From assembly GCA_949130495.1 (NCBI GenBank), contig OX422208.1, positions 396,884,561 to 396,948,560 on the forward strand: a DNA stretch of 64,000 nt, written 5' to 3'. The translations under genes were made by a program, and so were the position numbers. The DNA comes from Sambucus nigra. Lineage: Eukaryota > Streptophyta > Magnoliopsida > Dipsacales > Adoxaceae. Position 1 is the stretch's first letter; each line of letters begins with the position of its first letter. Positions 21,797-34,917 of this stretch are shown here, one piece after another. The notes beneath the pieces are model-generated. The model made no database searches and was not told the origin of the DNA. It saw nothing but the letters and a program-made list of their open reading frames with translations.

Positions 21797-22184
21797 AGTT
21801 TCCAACACCGAGTACAATCGCCCATCAAAGATATCGAAGAGACTGAGGAAAGTGATTCCGAAGATTCCTTCAACTAATAGACACTGGGGCTGGCACTCTG
21901 CATGGTTTATTTTGGCACTACGTCAATGGATCCATCCCATCTGATTAAATATGCTAATACATCCATCCTCAACTAGCATGCTGCGCCAGTTCTACCTCTT
22001 GAAATCTCCCCTAACCCTAATGTTTACCATATTTCTTCTTCTATTGTCTATCCTTGTTCAAATGTAATCGAGACCTCTTTTGATAAGGTTCTCAATGCTG
22101 TTTTCCTATCAATGAAATAAACGAAGATTTTGAGTATCTTGCTGTGCCTTATATTAATTGTTCGTATTCTAATCGAACTTTTGG
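21797..22184 (+). other. Non-coding link between element 2 and the satellite array
   Basis: I see no RT, RNase H or integrase motif on either strand. AATGAAATAAAC near 22112 resembles a polyadenylation signal. Just before the array the word ATTCTAATCG occurs twice, 19 bp apart (22166 and 22185); the second copy merges into the first satellite monomer. Confidence 0.5.
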
Positions 22185-25100
22185 ATTCTAATCGTCATAC
22201 TCTCGAATCGAGAGACCCGAGATTACGCGGTCAATTTCTACAAGTTACATTGGTCCCGTGCGAGGTGTTCGTGCCCCCTACGGGGTCGTTTGGGGGTTGG
22301 TTTGGATTTTCACCCATTAACGGGTTGTTTTCAAGTCTAAGTGTGATTTTTGAAAATTAGCATCATACTCTCAAACCGGGAGACCCGAGACTACGCGGTT
22401 CAGTTCCTATAAGTTACATTGGTCCCGTGCGAGGTGTTCGTGCCTCCAACGGGGTCGTTTGGGGACTGGTTTGGGTTTTCACCCTTTAACGGCCTGTTTT
22501 CAAGTTAAAGTGTGATTTTTGCAAATTATCGTCATACTCTCAAATCGGGAGACCCGAGACTACACGGTCAGTTCCAACTAGTTACATTGGTCCTGTGCGA
22601 GGTATTCGTGCCTCCTACGGGGTCGTTTGGAGGCTGGTTAGGATTTTCACCCTTTAACGGCATGTTTTCAAGTCTAAGTGTGATTTTGACAAATTATCGT
22701 CATACTCTCAAATCGGGAGACCCGGGACTGCCCGGTCAGTTCCTACAAGTTACATTGGTCCCGTGCATGGTGTTCGTGCCTCCTACGGGGTCGTTTGGGG
22801 ACTGGTTTGAGTTTTCACCCTTTAACGGGCTGTTTTCAAGTCTTAAGGGTGATTTTTGCAAATTATCGTCATACTCTCGAATCGGGAGACCAGGGAATAC
22901 ATGGTCAGTTCCTACAAGTTACATTGGACCCGTGCGAGGTGTTCGTGCCTCCTACAGGGTCGTTTGGGAGCTGGTTTGAGTTTTCACCCTTTACCGGCCT
23001 ATATTCAAGTCTAAATGTGATTTTTTCAAATTATCATCATACTCTCGAACTGGGTGACCCGGGACTACGCGGTCAGTTCCTACAAGTTACATTGGTCCCG
23101 TGCAAGGTGTTCGTGCCTCCTACGAGGTCGTTTGGGGGCGGGTTTGAGTTTTCACCCTTTAATGGGCTGTTTTCAAGTCTTAAGTGTGATTTTTGCAAAT
23201 TATCATCATACTCTCGAATTGGAAGACCCGGGACTACGCGATCAGTTCCTATAAGTTACATTGGACCCGTGCAAGGTGTTCGTGCCTCCTACGGGGTCGT
23301 TTGGGGGCTGGTTTGAGTTTTCACCGTCTAACGGCCTGTTTTCAAGTCTAAGTGTTTTTTTTGCAAATTATCGTCATACTCTCGAACCGGGAGACCCGAG
23401 ACTATGTGGTCAGTTCCTACAAGTTACATTGGTCCCGTGCGAGGTGTTCGTGCCTCATACGGGGTCGTTTGGGGGCTGATTTGGGTTTTCACCCTTTAAC
23501 GGGCTGTTTTCAAGTCTAAGTATGATTTTTGCAAATTATCGTCATACTCTCAAACCGAGAGACCCGAGACTACGCGGTCAGTACCTACAGGTTAAATTGG
23601 TCCCATGCGAGGTGTTCGTGCCTCCTACGGGGTCGTTTGGGGGATAGTTTGGGTTTTCACCCTTTAACGGGCTGTTTCCAAGTCTAAGAATGATTTTTGC
23701 AAATTATCGTCATACTCTCAAACCGGGAGACCTGAGACTACGCGGTCAGTTCCTACGAGTTACATTGGTCCTGGCGAGGTGTTCGTGCCTCCTACGGGGT
23801 CGTTTGGTGGCTGGTTTGGGTTTTCACCCTTTAACGGGATGTTTTCAAGTCTAAGTGTGATTTTTGAAAATTATTGTATTACTCTCATATCGGGAGACTC
23901 GAGACTACGCTGTCAGTTCCTACAAGTTCTATTGGTCCCGTGCGAGGTGTTCGTGCCTCCTACGGGGTCGTTTGGGGGCTGGTTTGGGTTTTTACCCTTT
24001 AGCGGGTTGTTTTCAAGTCTAAGTGTGAATTTTCAAATTATCATCATACTCTCGAACCGGGAGACCCGAGATTACACGGTTAGTTCCTACAAGTTACAAT
24101 GGTCCCGTGCGAGGTGTTCGTGCCTCCTACGGGGTCGTTTGGGGGCTAGTTTGGGTTTTAACCCTTTAACGACCTGTTTTCAAGTCTAAGTGTGATTTTT
24201 TCAAATTATCGTCATACTCTAAAATTGGGAGACCCAAGACTACGTGGTCAGTTCCTACAAGTTACATTGGTCCCGTGCGAGGTGTTCGTGCCTCCTACGG
24301 GGTCTTTTGGGGGATGGTTTGGTTTTTCACCCTTTAACGGTCTGTTATCAAGTCTAAGTGTGATTTTTGCAAATTATCATCATACTCTCGAACCGGGAGA
24401 CCCGGGACTATGCAGTCAGTTCCTACAAGTTACATTGGTCCCGTGCGAGGTGTTCGTGCCTCCTACGGGGTCGTTTGGAGGCTGGTTTGGGTTTTCACCC
24501 TTTAACGGCCTGTTTTTAATTCTAAGTGTGATTTTTACAAATTATCGTCATACTCTCAAAACGGGAGACCCGGGACTACGCGGTCAGTTCTTGCAAGTTA
24601 TATTGGTCCCGTGCGAGGTGTTCGTGCCTCCTACGGGGTCGTTTGCGGGCTGGTTTGTGTTTTCACCCTTTAACGGCATGTGTTCAAGACTAAGTGTGAT
24701 TTTTGTAAAATATCATCATACTCTCGAACCGGGAGACACGGGACAACGCGGTCAATACCAATAAGTTACATTGGTCTAGTGCGAGGTGTTCGTACCTCCT
24801 ACGGGGTCGTTTGGGTGCTGGTTTGAGTTTTCACCCTTAAATGGGATGTTTTGAAGTCTAAGTGTAATTTTTGCAAATTATCATCATACTCTCGAACTGG
24901 GTGACCCGAGACTACGCGGTATGTTACTACAAGTTGCATTGGTCCCGTGTGAGGTGTTCGTGCCTCCTACGGGGTGGTTTGGGAGCTGGTTGGAGTTTTT
25001 CCCCTTTAACGGCCTGTTTTCAAGTCTAAGTGTGATTTTTGAAAATTATCATCATACTCTCGAATCGGGAGACCCGGGACTACGCGGTCAGTTCCAACAA

Positions 25101-27092
25101 GTTACATTGGTCCCGTGCGAGGTGTTCGTGCCTCCTACCGGGTTGTTTGGGGGCTGGTTGGAGTTTTCACCCTTTAACGGAATGTTTTCAAGTCAAAGTG
25201 TAATTTTTGGAAATTATCGTCATACTCTCGAATCGGAAGACCCGAGACTACGTGGTCAGTTCCTACAAGTTACATTGGTCCCGTGCGAGGTGTTCGTGCC
25301 TCCTACGGGGTCGTTTGGGAGCTGGTTTGAGTTTTCACCCTTCAAAGGCATGTTTTCAAGTCTAAGTGTGATTTTTGCAAATTATCGTCATACTCTCAAA
25401 CCGAGAGACCCGGGACTACACGGTCAGTTCCTAGAAGTAACATTTGTCCCGTGCGAGGTGTTACTGCCTCCTACGGGGTCGTTTGGAGGAAGGTTTGAGT
25501 TTTCACCCTTTAACGACCTGTTTTCAAGTCTAAGTGTGATTTTTACAAATTATCGTCAGACTTTTGAACCGGGAGACCCAGGACTACGCGGTCAGTTCCT
25601 ACAAGTTACATTGGTCCCGTGCGAGGTGTTCGTGACTCCTACGGGGTCGTTTGGGGGCTGGTTTGGGTTTTCACCCTTTAACGGGCTGTTTTCAAGTCTT
25701 AAGTGTGATTTTTGAAAATTATCGTCATACTCTCGAATCGGGAGATCCGGGACTACGCGGTCAGTTCCTACATGTTACATTGGTCCCGTGCGAGGTGTTC
25801 GTGCCTCCTACGGGGTCGTTTGGAGGCTGGTTTGGGTTTTCACCCTTTAACGGCCTATTTTTAATTCTAAGTGTGATTTTTACAAATTATCGTCATACTC
25901 TCAAATCGGGAGACCCGGGACTACGCGGTCAGTTCTTGCAAGTTATATTGGTCCCGTGCGAGGTGTTCGTGCCTCCTACGGGGTCGTTTGCGGGCTGGTT
26001 TGTGTTTCACCCTTTAACGGCCTGTGTTCAAGACTAAGTGTGATTTTTGCAAATTATCATCATACTCTCGAACCGGGAGACACGGGACAACGCGGTCAAT
26101 TCCAATAAGTTACATTGGTCTAGTGCGAGGTGTTAGTGCCTCCTACGGGGTCGTTTGGGTGCTGGTTTGAGTTTTCACCCTTAAATGGGATGTTTTGAAG
26201 TCTAAGTGTAATTTTTGCAAATTATCATCATACTCTCGAACTGGGTGACCCGGGACTACGCGGTATGTTCCTACAAGTTGCATTGGTCCCGTGGGAGGTG
26301 TTCGTGCCTCCTACGGGGTCGTTTGGGAGCTGGTTGGAGTTTTCACCCTTTAACGGCCTGTTTTCAAGTCTAAGTGTGATTTTTTAAAATTATCATCATA
26401 CTCTCAAACCGGGAGACCCGGGACTACGCGGTCAGTTCCTATAATTTACATTGGTCAAGTGCGAGGTGTTCGTGCCTCATACGGGGTCGTTTGGGGGCTA
26501 GTTTGGGTTTGCACCCTTTAACGGCCTGTTTTCAATTCTAAGTGTGATTTTTGCAAATTATCATCATACTCTCTAATCGAGAGGCCCGAGACTGCGCGGT
26601 CAGTTCCTATAAGTTTCATTGGTACCGTGCGAGGTGTTCGTGCCTCCTACGGGGTCGTTTAGGGGCTGGTTTGGGTTTTCACCCTTTAACGGCCTGTTTT
26701 CAAGACTAAGTGTGATTTTTGCAAATTATCATCATACTCTCGAACCGGGAGACCCAGGACTACGCAGTCAGTTCCAACAAGTTACATTGGTCCCGTGTGA
26801 GGTGTTCGTGCCTCCTACGGGGTTGTTTGTGGGCTGGTTGGAGTTTTCATCCTTTAACGGAATGTTTTCAAGTCAAAGTGTAATTTTTGGAAATTATCAT
26901 CGTACTCTCGAATCGGGAGACCCAAGACTACACTGTCAGTTCCTACAAGTTACATTGGTCCCGTGCGAGGTGTTCGTGCCTCCTACGGGGTCGTTTGGAA
27001 GCTGGTTTGAGTTTTCACCCTTTAAAGGCATGTTTTCAAGTCTAAGTGTGTTTTTTTCAAATTATCATCATACTCTCAAATCGAGAGACCCG

Positions 27093-27428
27093 GGACTACA
27101 CGGTCAGTTCCTAGAAGTTACATTGGTCCCGTGCGAGGTGTTCGTGCCTCCTACGGGGTCGTTTGGAGGAAGGTTTGAGTTTTCACCCTTTAACGGCCTG
27201 TTTTCAAGTCTAAGTGTGATTTTTACAAATTATTGTCATACTTTCGAACCGGGAGACCCAGGACTACACGGTCAGTTCCTAGAAGTTACATTGGTCCCGT
27301 GCGAGGTGTTCGTGCCTCCTACGGGGTCGTTTGGAGGAAGGTTTGAGTTTTCACCCTTTAACGGCCTGTTTTCAAGTCTAAGTGTGATTTTTACAAATTA
27401 TTGTCATACTTTCGAACCGGGAGACCCA
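27093..27428 (+). repeat. Single-monomer duplication without visible differences in the array
   Basis: The monomers 27093-27260 and 27261-27428 look identical by eye. They share the unusual GGAGGAAGGTTTGAG and CATACTTTCGAACC variants. Neighbouring monomers typically differ at many sites, so this duplication is recent. Confidence 0.85.
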
Positions 27429-30400
27429 GGACTACGCGGTCTGTTCCTACAAGTTACATTGGTCCCGTGCGAGGTGTTCCTGCCTCCTACGGGGTCGTTT
27501 GGGGGCTGGTTTGGGTTTTCACCCTTTAACGGGCTGTTTTAAGTCTAAGTGTGATTTTTGCAAATTATCGTCATACTCTCCAATCGGGAGACCCGGGACT
27601 ACGCGGTCAGTTCCTATAAGTTAGATTGGTCCCGTGCGAGGTGTTCATGCCTCCTACGGGGTCATTTGGGGCCTAGTTTGGGTTTTAACCCGTTAACGGC
27701 CTGTTGTCAAGTCTAAGTGTGATTTTTGTAAATTATCATCATACTCTTAAACCGGGAGACCCGAGAGTACGCGGTCAGTTCCTACAAGTTACATTGGTCC
27801 CGAGCGAGGTGTTCGTGCCTCCTACGGGGTCATTTGGGAGCTGGTTTGAGTCTTCACCCTTTAAAGGCATGTTTTCAAGTCTAAGTGTGATTTTTGCAAA
27901 TTATCGTCATACTCTCAAACCGAGAGACCCGAGACTACGCGGTCAGTTCCTACAAGTTACATTGGTCCCGTGCGAGGTGTTCGTGCCTCCTACGGGGTCG
28001 TTTGGAGGAAGGTTTGAGTTTTCACCCGTTAACGGCCTATTTTCAAGTCTAAGTGTGATTTTTACAAATTATCATCATACTTTCAAACCGAGAGACCCGG
28101 GACTACGCGGTCAGTTCCTACAAGTTTCATTGGTCCCGTGCGAGGTGTTCGTGCCTCCAACGGGGTCGCTTGGGGGCTGGTTTGGGTTTTCACCCTTTAA
28201 CGGGCTGTTTCAAGTCTAAGTGTGATTTTTTCAAATTATCGTCATACTCTCCAATCGGGAGACCCTGGACTACGCGGTCAGTTCCTACAAGTTACATTGG
28301 TCTCGTGCGAGGTGTTCATGCCTCCTACGGGGTCGTTTGGGAGCTGGTTTGAGTTTTCACCCTTTAACGGCCAATTTTCAAGTCTAAGTGTGATTTTTGC
28401 AAATTATCGTCATACTCGCGAACCGGGAGACCCGAGACTACGCAATCAGTTCCTACAAGTTACCTTGGTCCCGTGCGAGGTGTTCCTGCCTCCTACGGGG
28501 TCGTTTGGGGGTTGGTTTGGGTTTTCACCCTTTAACGACCTATTTTCAAGTCTAAGTGTGATTTTTACAAATTATCGTCATACTCTCAAACTGGGAGACC
28601 CGAGACTATACGGTCAGTTCCTACAAGTTACATTGGTCCCGTGCGAGGTGTTCGTGCCTCCTACGGGGTCATTTGTGACCTAGTTTGGATTTTAACCCAT
28701 TAGCGGCCTGTTTTCAAGTCTAAGTGTGATTTTTGCAAATTATCGTCATACTCTCAAACCGGGAGACCCGAGACTACGCGGTCAGTTCCTAAAAGTTACA
28801 TTGGTTCCGTGCGAGGTGTTCGTGCCACCTACGGGGTCGTTTGGGGGCTGGTTTGGGTTTTCACCCTTTAACGGCCTGATTTCAATTCTAAGTGTGATTT
28901 TTGTAAATTACCGTGATACACTCAAACCGAGAGACCCAAGACTACGCGGTCAGTTCCTACAAGTTACATTGGTCCCGTGCGAGGTGTTCGTGGCTCATAC
29001 GGGGTCGTTTGGGGGCTGGTTTGGGTTTCCACCCTTTAATGGCCTGTTTTCAATTCTAAGTGTGATTTTTGCAAATTATCATCATAGTCTCAAACCGCGA
29101 GACCCGGGACTACGCGGTCAGTTCCTACTAGTTACAATGGTCCCGTACGAGGTGTTCGTGTCTCCAACGGGGTCGTTTCGGGGTTGGTTTGGGCTTTCAC
29201 CCTTTAACGGGCTGTTTTCAAGTCTAAGTCTGATTTTTGCAAATTAACGTCATACTCTCGAACCGGCAGACCCGGGACTACGCGGTCAGTTCCTATAAGT
29301 TACATTGGTCCCGTACGAGGTGTTCGTGCCTCCTACAGGGTCGTTTGGTGGCTGGTTTTTATTTTCACCCTTTAATGGCCCGTTTGCAAGTCTATGTGTG
29401 ATTTTTGCAAATTATCATCATACTCTCGAACCGGGAGACCCGAGTCTATGTGGTCAGTTCCTACATGTTACATTGGTCCCGTGAGAGGTGTTCGTGCCTC
29501 TTACGGGGTCGTTTGAGGACTGGTTTGGGTTTTCAGCCTTTAACGGCATGTTTTCATGTCTAAGTGTGATTTTTGCAAATTATCATCATACTCTCGAACC
29601 GGGAGACCCGGGTCTACGCAGTCAGTTCCTACAAGTTACATTGGTCCTGTGCGAGGTGTTCGTGACTCCCACGGGGTCATTTGGGGGCTGGTTTGGGTTT
29701 TCAACCTTTAACGTCCTGTTTTCAAGTCTAAGTGTGATTTTTGCAAAGTATCATCATACTCTCAAACCGAGAGACCCTCGACTACGCGGTCAGTTCCTAC
29801 AAGTTACATTGGTCCCGTGCGAGGTGTTCGTGCCTCCTACGGGGTCGTTTGGGGGCTGGTTTGGGTTTTCACCCTTTAACGGCCTGTTTTTAATTCTAAG
29901 TGTGATTTTTGTAAATTATTATCATACTCTCAAACCGGGAGACCCGAGACTACGCGGTCAGTTCTTACAAGTTACATTGATCCCGTGCGAGGTGCGTGCC
30001 TCCTACGGGGTCATTTGGGTGCTGGTTTAGGTTTCACCCTTAACGGGCTGTTTTCAAGTCTAAGTGTGATTTTAGCAAATTATCGGCATAGTCTCAAACC
30101 GAGAGACCCGAGACTACGCGATCAATTCCTACAAGTTACATTGGTCCCGTGCGAGGTGTTCGTGCCTCCAACAGGGTCGTTTGGGGGCTGGTATGGGTTT
30201 CACCATTTAACGGGCAGTTTTCAAGTCTAAGTGTGATTTTTGCAAATTATTGTCATACTCTCGAACCAGGAGACCCGAGACTATGCGATCAGTTCCTACA
30301 AGTTACATTGGTCCCATGCGAGGTGTTCGTGCCTCCTACGGGGTCGTTTGGGGGCTGGTTTGAGTTTTCACCCTTTAACGGCCTGTTTTCAAGTCTAAGT

Positions 30401-33400
30401 GTGATTTTTGCAAATTATCATCATAGTCTCAAATCGAGAGACCCGAGACTACGCGATCAGTTCCCACAAGTTCCATTGGTCCCGTACGAGTTGTTCGTTC
30501 CTCCTACGGAGTCGTTTGGAGGCTAGTTTGAGTTCGCACCCTTTAACGGCCTGTTTTCAAGTCTAAGTGTGTTTTTGCAAATTATCGTCATACTCTCAAA
30601 TCGAGAGACCCGAGACTGCGCGGTCAGTTCCTATAAGTTACATTGGTCCCGTGCGAGGTGTTCGTACCTCCTACGGGGTCGTTTGAGGGCTAGTTTGGGT
30701 TTTAACCCTTTAACGGCCTATTTTCAAGTCTAAGTGTGATTTTTTGCAAATTATCGTCATACTGTCAAGCAGGGAGACCTGAGACTATATGGTCAGTTCC
30801 TACAAGTTACATTGGTCCCGTGCGAGGTGTTCGTACCTCCTACGGGGTCGTTTGGGGGCTAGTTTGGGTTATAACCCTTTAATGGCCAGTTTTCAAGTCT
30901 AAGTGTGACTTTTGCAAATTATCATCATACTCTAAAACCGAGAGACCCGAGACTATGCGATCAGTTCCTACAAGTTACATTGGTCCCGTGTGAGGTGTTC
31001 GTGGCTCCTACGGGGTTGTTTGGTGGCTGGTTTTGGTTTTCACCCTTTAACGGCCTATTTTAAAGACTAAGTGTGATTTTTGCAAATTATTATCATACTC
31101 TCGAACCGGGAGACCCGGAACTACGCGGTCAGTTCTAACAAGTTACATTGGTCCCGTGCGAGGTGTTCGTGACTCCTACGGGGTCGTTTGGGGGCTGGTT
31201 GGAGTTTTCACCCTTTAACGAGAAGTTTTCAAGTCTAAGTGTAATTTTTGGAAATTATCATCATACTCTCGAACCGGGAGACCCGAGACTACGCGGTCAG
31301 TTCCTACAAGTTACATTGGTCCCGTGCGAGGTGTTCGTGCCTCCTACGGGGTCGTTTGGGAGCTAGTTTGAGTTTTCCCCCTTTAACGGCCTGTTTTCAA
31401 GACTAAGTGTGATTTTTGCAAATTATCGTCATACTCTCGAACCGGAAGACCCGGGACTACGTGGTCGGTTCCTACAAGTTACCTTGGTCCCGTGCGATGT
31501 GTTCGTGCCTCCTACGGGGTCGTTTGGGGGCTGGTTTGGGTTTTCACCCTTTAACGGGCTGTTTTCAATTCTAAGTGTGATTTTTGCAAATTACCATCAT
31601 CCTCTCAAACCGAGAGACCCGAGACTACGCGGCCAGTTCCTACAAGTTACATTGGTCCCGTGCGAGGTGTTCATGCCTCCAACGGGGTCGTTTGGTGGCT
31701 GGTTTGCGTTTTCACCCTTTAATGGGTTGTTTTCAATTCTAACTGTGATTTTTGCAAATTATTGTATTACTCTCAAATCGGGAGACTCGAGACTACGCTG
31801 TCAGTTCCTACAAGTTCTATTGGTCCCGTGCGAGGTGTTCGTGCCTCCTACGGGGTCGTTTGGGGGCTGGTTTGGGTTTTTACCCTTTAGCGGGCTGTTT
31901 TCAAGTCTAAGTGTGAATTTTGCAAATTATCATCATACTCTCGAATCGGGAGACCCGAGATTAGACGGTTAGTTCCTACAAGTTATAATGGTCCCGTGCG
32001 AGGTGTTCGTGCCTCCTACGGGGTCATTTGGGGGCTAGTTTGGGTTTTAACCCTTTAACGACCTGTTTTCAAGTCTAAGTATGCTTTTTGCAAATTATCA
32101 TCATACTCTCGAATCGGGAGACCCGAGACTACGCGGTCCGTTCCTACAAGTTACATTGGTATCGTACGAGGTGTTCGTGCCTCCTACGGGGTCGTTTGGG
32201 GGCTGGTTTGGGTTTTCACCCTTTAATGGACTGTTATCAAGTCTAAGTGTGATTTTTGCAAATTACCATCATACTCTCGAATCGGGAGACCCGAGACTAT
32301 GCAGTCAGTTCCTACAAGTTACATTGGTCCCGTGCGAGGTGTTCGTGCCTCCAAGGGGTCGTTTGGAGGCTGGTTTGGGTTTTCACCCTTTAACGGCCTG
32401 TTTTTAATTCTAAGTGTGATTTTTACAAATTATCGTCATACTCTCAAATTGGGAGACCCTGGACTACGCGGTCAGTTCTTGCAAGTTATATTGGTCCCGT
32501 GCGAGGTGTTCGTGCCTCCTACGGGGTCGTTTGCGGGCTGGTTTGGGTTTTCACCCTTTAACGGCCTGTGTTTAAGACTAAGTCTGATTTTTGCAAATTA
32601 TCATCATACTCTCGAACCGGGAGAAACGGGACAACGCGGTCAATTCCAATAAGTTACATTGGTCTAGTGCGAGGTGTTCGTGCCTCCTACGGGGTCCTTT
32701 GGGGGCTGGTTTGAGTTTTCACCCTTAAATGGGATGTTTTGAAGTCTAAGTTTAATTTTTGCAAATGATCATCATAGTCTCGAATCGGCAGACCCGGGAC
32801 TACACGGTCAGTTCCTACAAGTTACATTGGTTCCGTGGGAGGTGTTCATGCCTCCTACGGGGTCGTTTGGGGGTTGGTTTGGGTTTTCACCCTTTAACGG
32901 CCTGTTTTCAAGTCTAAGTGTGATTTTTGCAAATTATCGTCATACTGTCAAACCGGGAGACCTGAGACTATACGGTCAGTTCCTACAAATTACATTGGTC
33001 CCGTGCGAGGTGTTCGTACCTCCTACGGGGTCGTTTGGGGGCTAGTTTGGGTTTTAACCCTTTAACGGCCTGTTTTCAAGTCTAAGTGTGATTTTTGCAA
33101 AGTATCATCATACTCTAAAATCGGGAGACCCGAGACTACGCGGTCAGTTCCTATATGTTACATTGGTCCCGTGCGAGGTGTTCGTGCCTCCTATAGGGTC
33201 GTTTGGGGGCTGGTGTGGGTTTTCACCCTTTAAAGGCCTGTTTTCAATTCTAAGTGTGATTTTTGCAAATTAGCATCATACTCTCAAACCGAGAGACTCG
33301 AGACTACACGATCAGTTCCTACAAGTTACATTGGTCCCGTGCGAGGTGTTCGTGGCTCCTACGGGATCGTTTGGGGGCTGGTTTGTGTTTTCACCCTTTA

Positions 33401-34917
33401 ACGGCCTATTTTCAAGACTAAGTGTGATTTTTGCAGATTATCATCATACTCTCGAACCGGGAGACCCGGAACTACGCGGTCAGTTCTAACAAGTTACATT
33501 GGTCCCGTGCGAGGTGTTCGTGCCTCCTACGGGGTCGTTTGGGGTTTGGTTGGAGTTTTCACCCTTTAACGGGATGTTTTCAAGTCTAAGTGTAATTTTT
33601 GGAAATTATCATCATACTCTCGAACCGGGAGACCCGAGACTACGCGTTAAGTTCCTACAAGTTACATTGGTCCCGTACGAGGTGTTCGTGCCTCCTACTG
33701 TGTCGCTTGGGTGCTGGTTTGAGTTTTCACCCTTTAACGGCCTGTTTTCAAGTCTAAGTGTGATTTTTGCAAATTATCATCATACTCTCGTACCGAGAGA
33801 CTCGGGACTAAGTGGTCAGTTCCTACTAGTTACATTGGTCCCGTGCGAGGTGTTCGTGCCTCCTTCGGGGTCGTTTGGAGGAAGGTTTGAGTTTTCACCC
33901 TTTAACGGCCTGTTTTCAAGTCTAAGTGTGATTTTTGCAAATTATCGTCATACTCTCGAACCGGGAAATCCCGGACGACGCGGTCAGTTCCTACAAGTTA
34001 CATTGGTCCCGTACGAGGTGTTCGTGCCTCCTACGGGGTCGTTTGGGGGCTGGTTTGGGTTTTCACCCTTTAACGGGCTGTTTTAAGTCTAAGTATGATT
34101 TTTGCAAATTATCGTCATACTCTCAAACCGGGAGACCTGAGACTACGCGGTCAGTTCCTACAAGTTACATTGGTCCCGTGTGAGGTGTTCGTGCCTCCTA
34201 CGTGGTCGTTTGGTGGCTGGTTTGCGTTTTCACCCTTTAACGAGCTGTTTTCAAGTCTAAGTGTGATTTTTGTAAATTATCATATTACTCTCAAATCGGT
34301 AGACTCAAGACTACGGTGTCAGTTCCTACAAGTTCTATTGGTCCCGTGCGAGGTGTTCGTGCCTCCTTCGGGGTCGTTTGGGGGCTGGTTTGGGTTTTAC
34401 CCTTTAGCGAGCTATTTTCAAGTCTAAGTGTGAATTTTGCAAATTATCATCATACTCTCGAACCGGGAGACCCGAGATTACACGGTTAGTTCCTACAAGT
34501 TACAATGGTCCCGTGCGAGGTGTTCGTGCCTCCTACGGGGTCATTTGGGGGCTAGTTTGGGTTTTAACCCTTTGACGACCTGTTTTCAAGTCTAAGTGTG
34601 ATTTTTGCAAATTATCGTCATACTCTAAAACTGGGAGACCCAAGACTACGCGGTCAGTTCCTACAAGTTACATTGGTCCCGTGCGAGGTGTTCGTGTCTC
34701 CTACGGGGTCGTTTGGGGGCTGGTTTGGGTTTTCACCCTTTAATGGGCTGTTATCAAGTCTAAGTGTGATTTTTGCAAATTATCATCATACTCTCGAACC
34801 GGGAGACCCGAGACTATGCAGTCAGTTCCTACAAGTTACATTGGTCCCGTGCGAGGTGTTCGTGACTCCTACGGGGTCGTTTGGAGGCTGGTTTGGGTTT
34901 TCACCCTTTAACGGCCT

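Larger units (their letters stand above)
15077..22184 (+). mobile_element. Second gypsy element (element 2): LTR, leader, gag-pro, no RT/integrase
   Basis: The left LTR, primer binding site, leader, gag, retropepsin and G-patch sequence follow in the normal order on the + strand. After the G-patch piece ends at 21796 there are about 390 bp without recognisable domains, and then the satellite array starts. Reverse transcriptase, RNase H, integrase and the right LTR are not in the window. The element is either non-autonomous by origin or was interrupted or replaced by the array. Its LTR starts within the pol remnant of element 1, so it inserted there or recombined with it. Confidence 0.72.
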
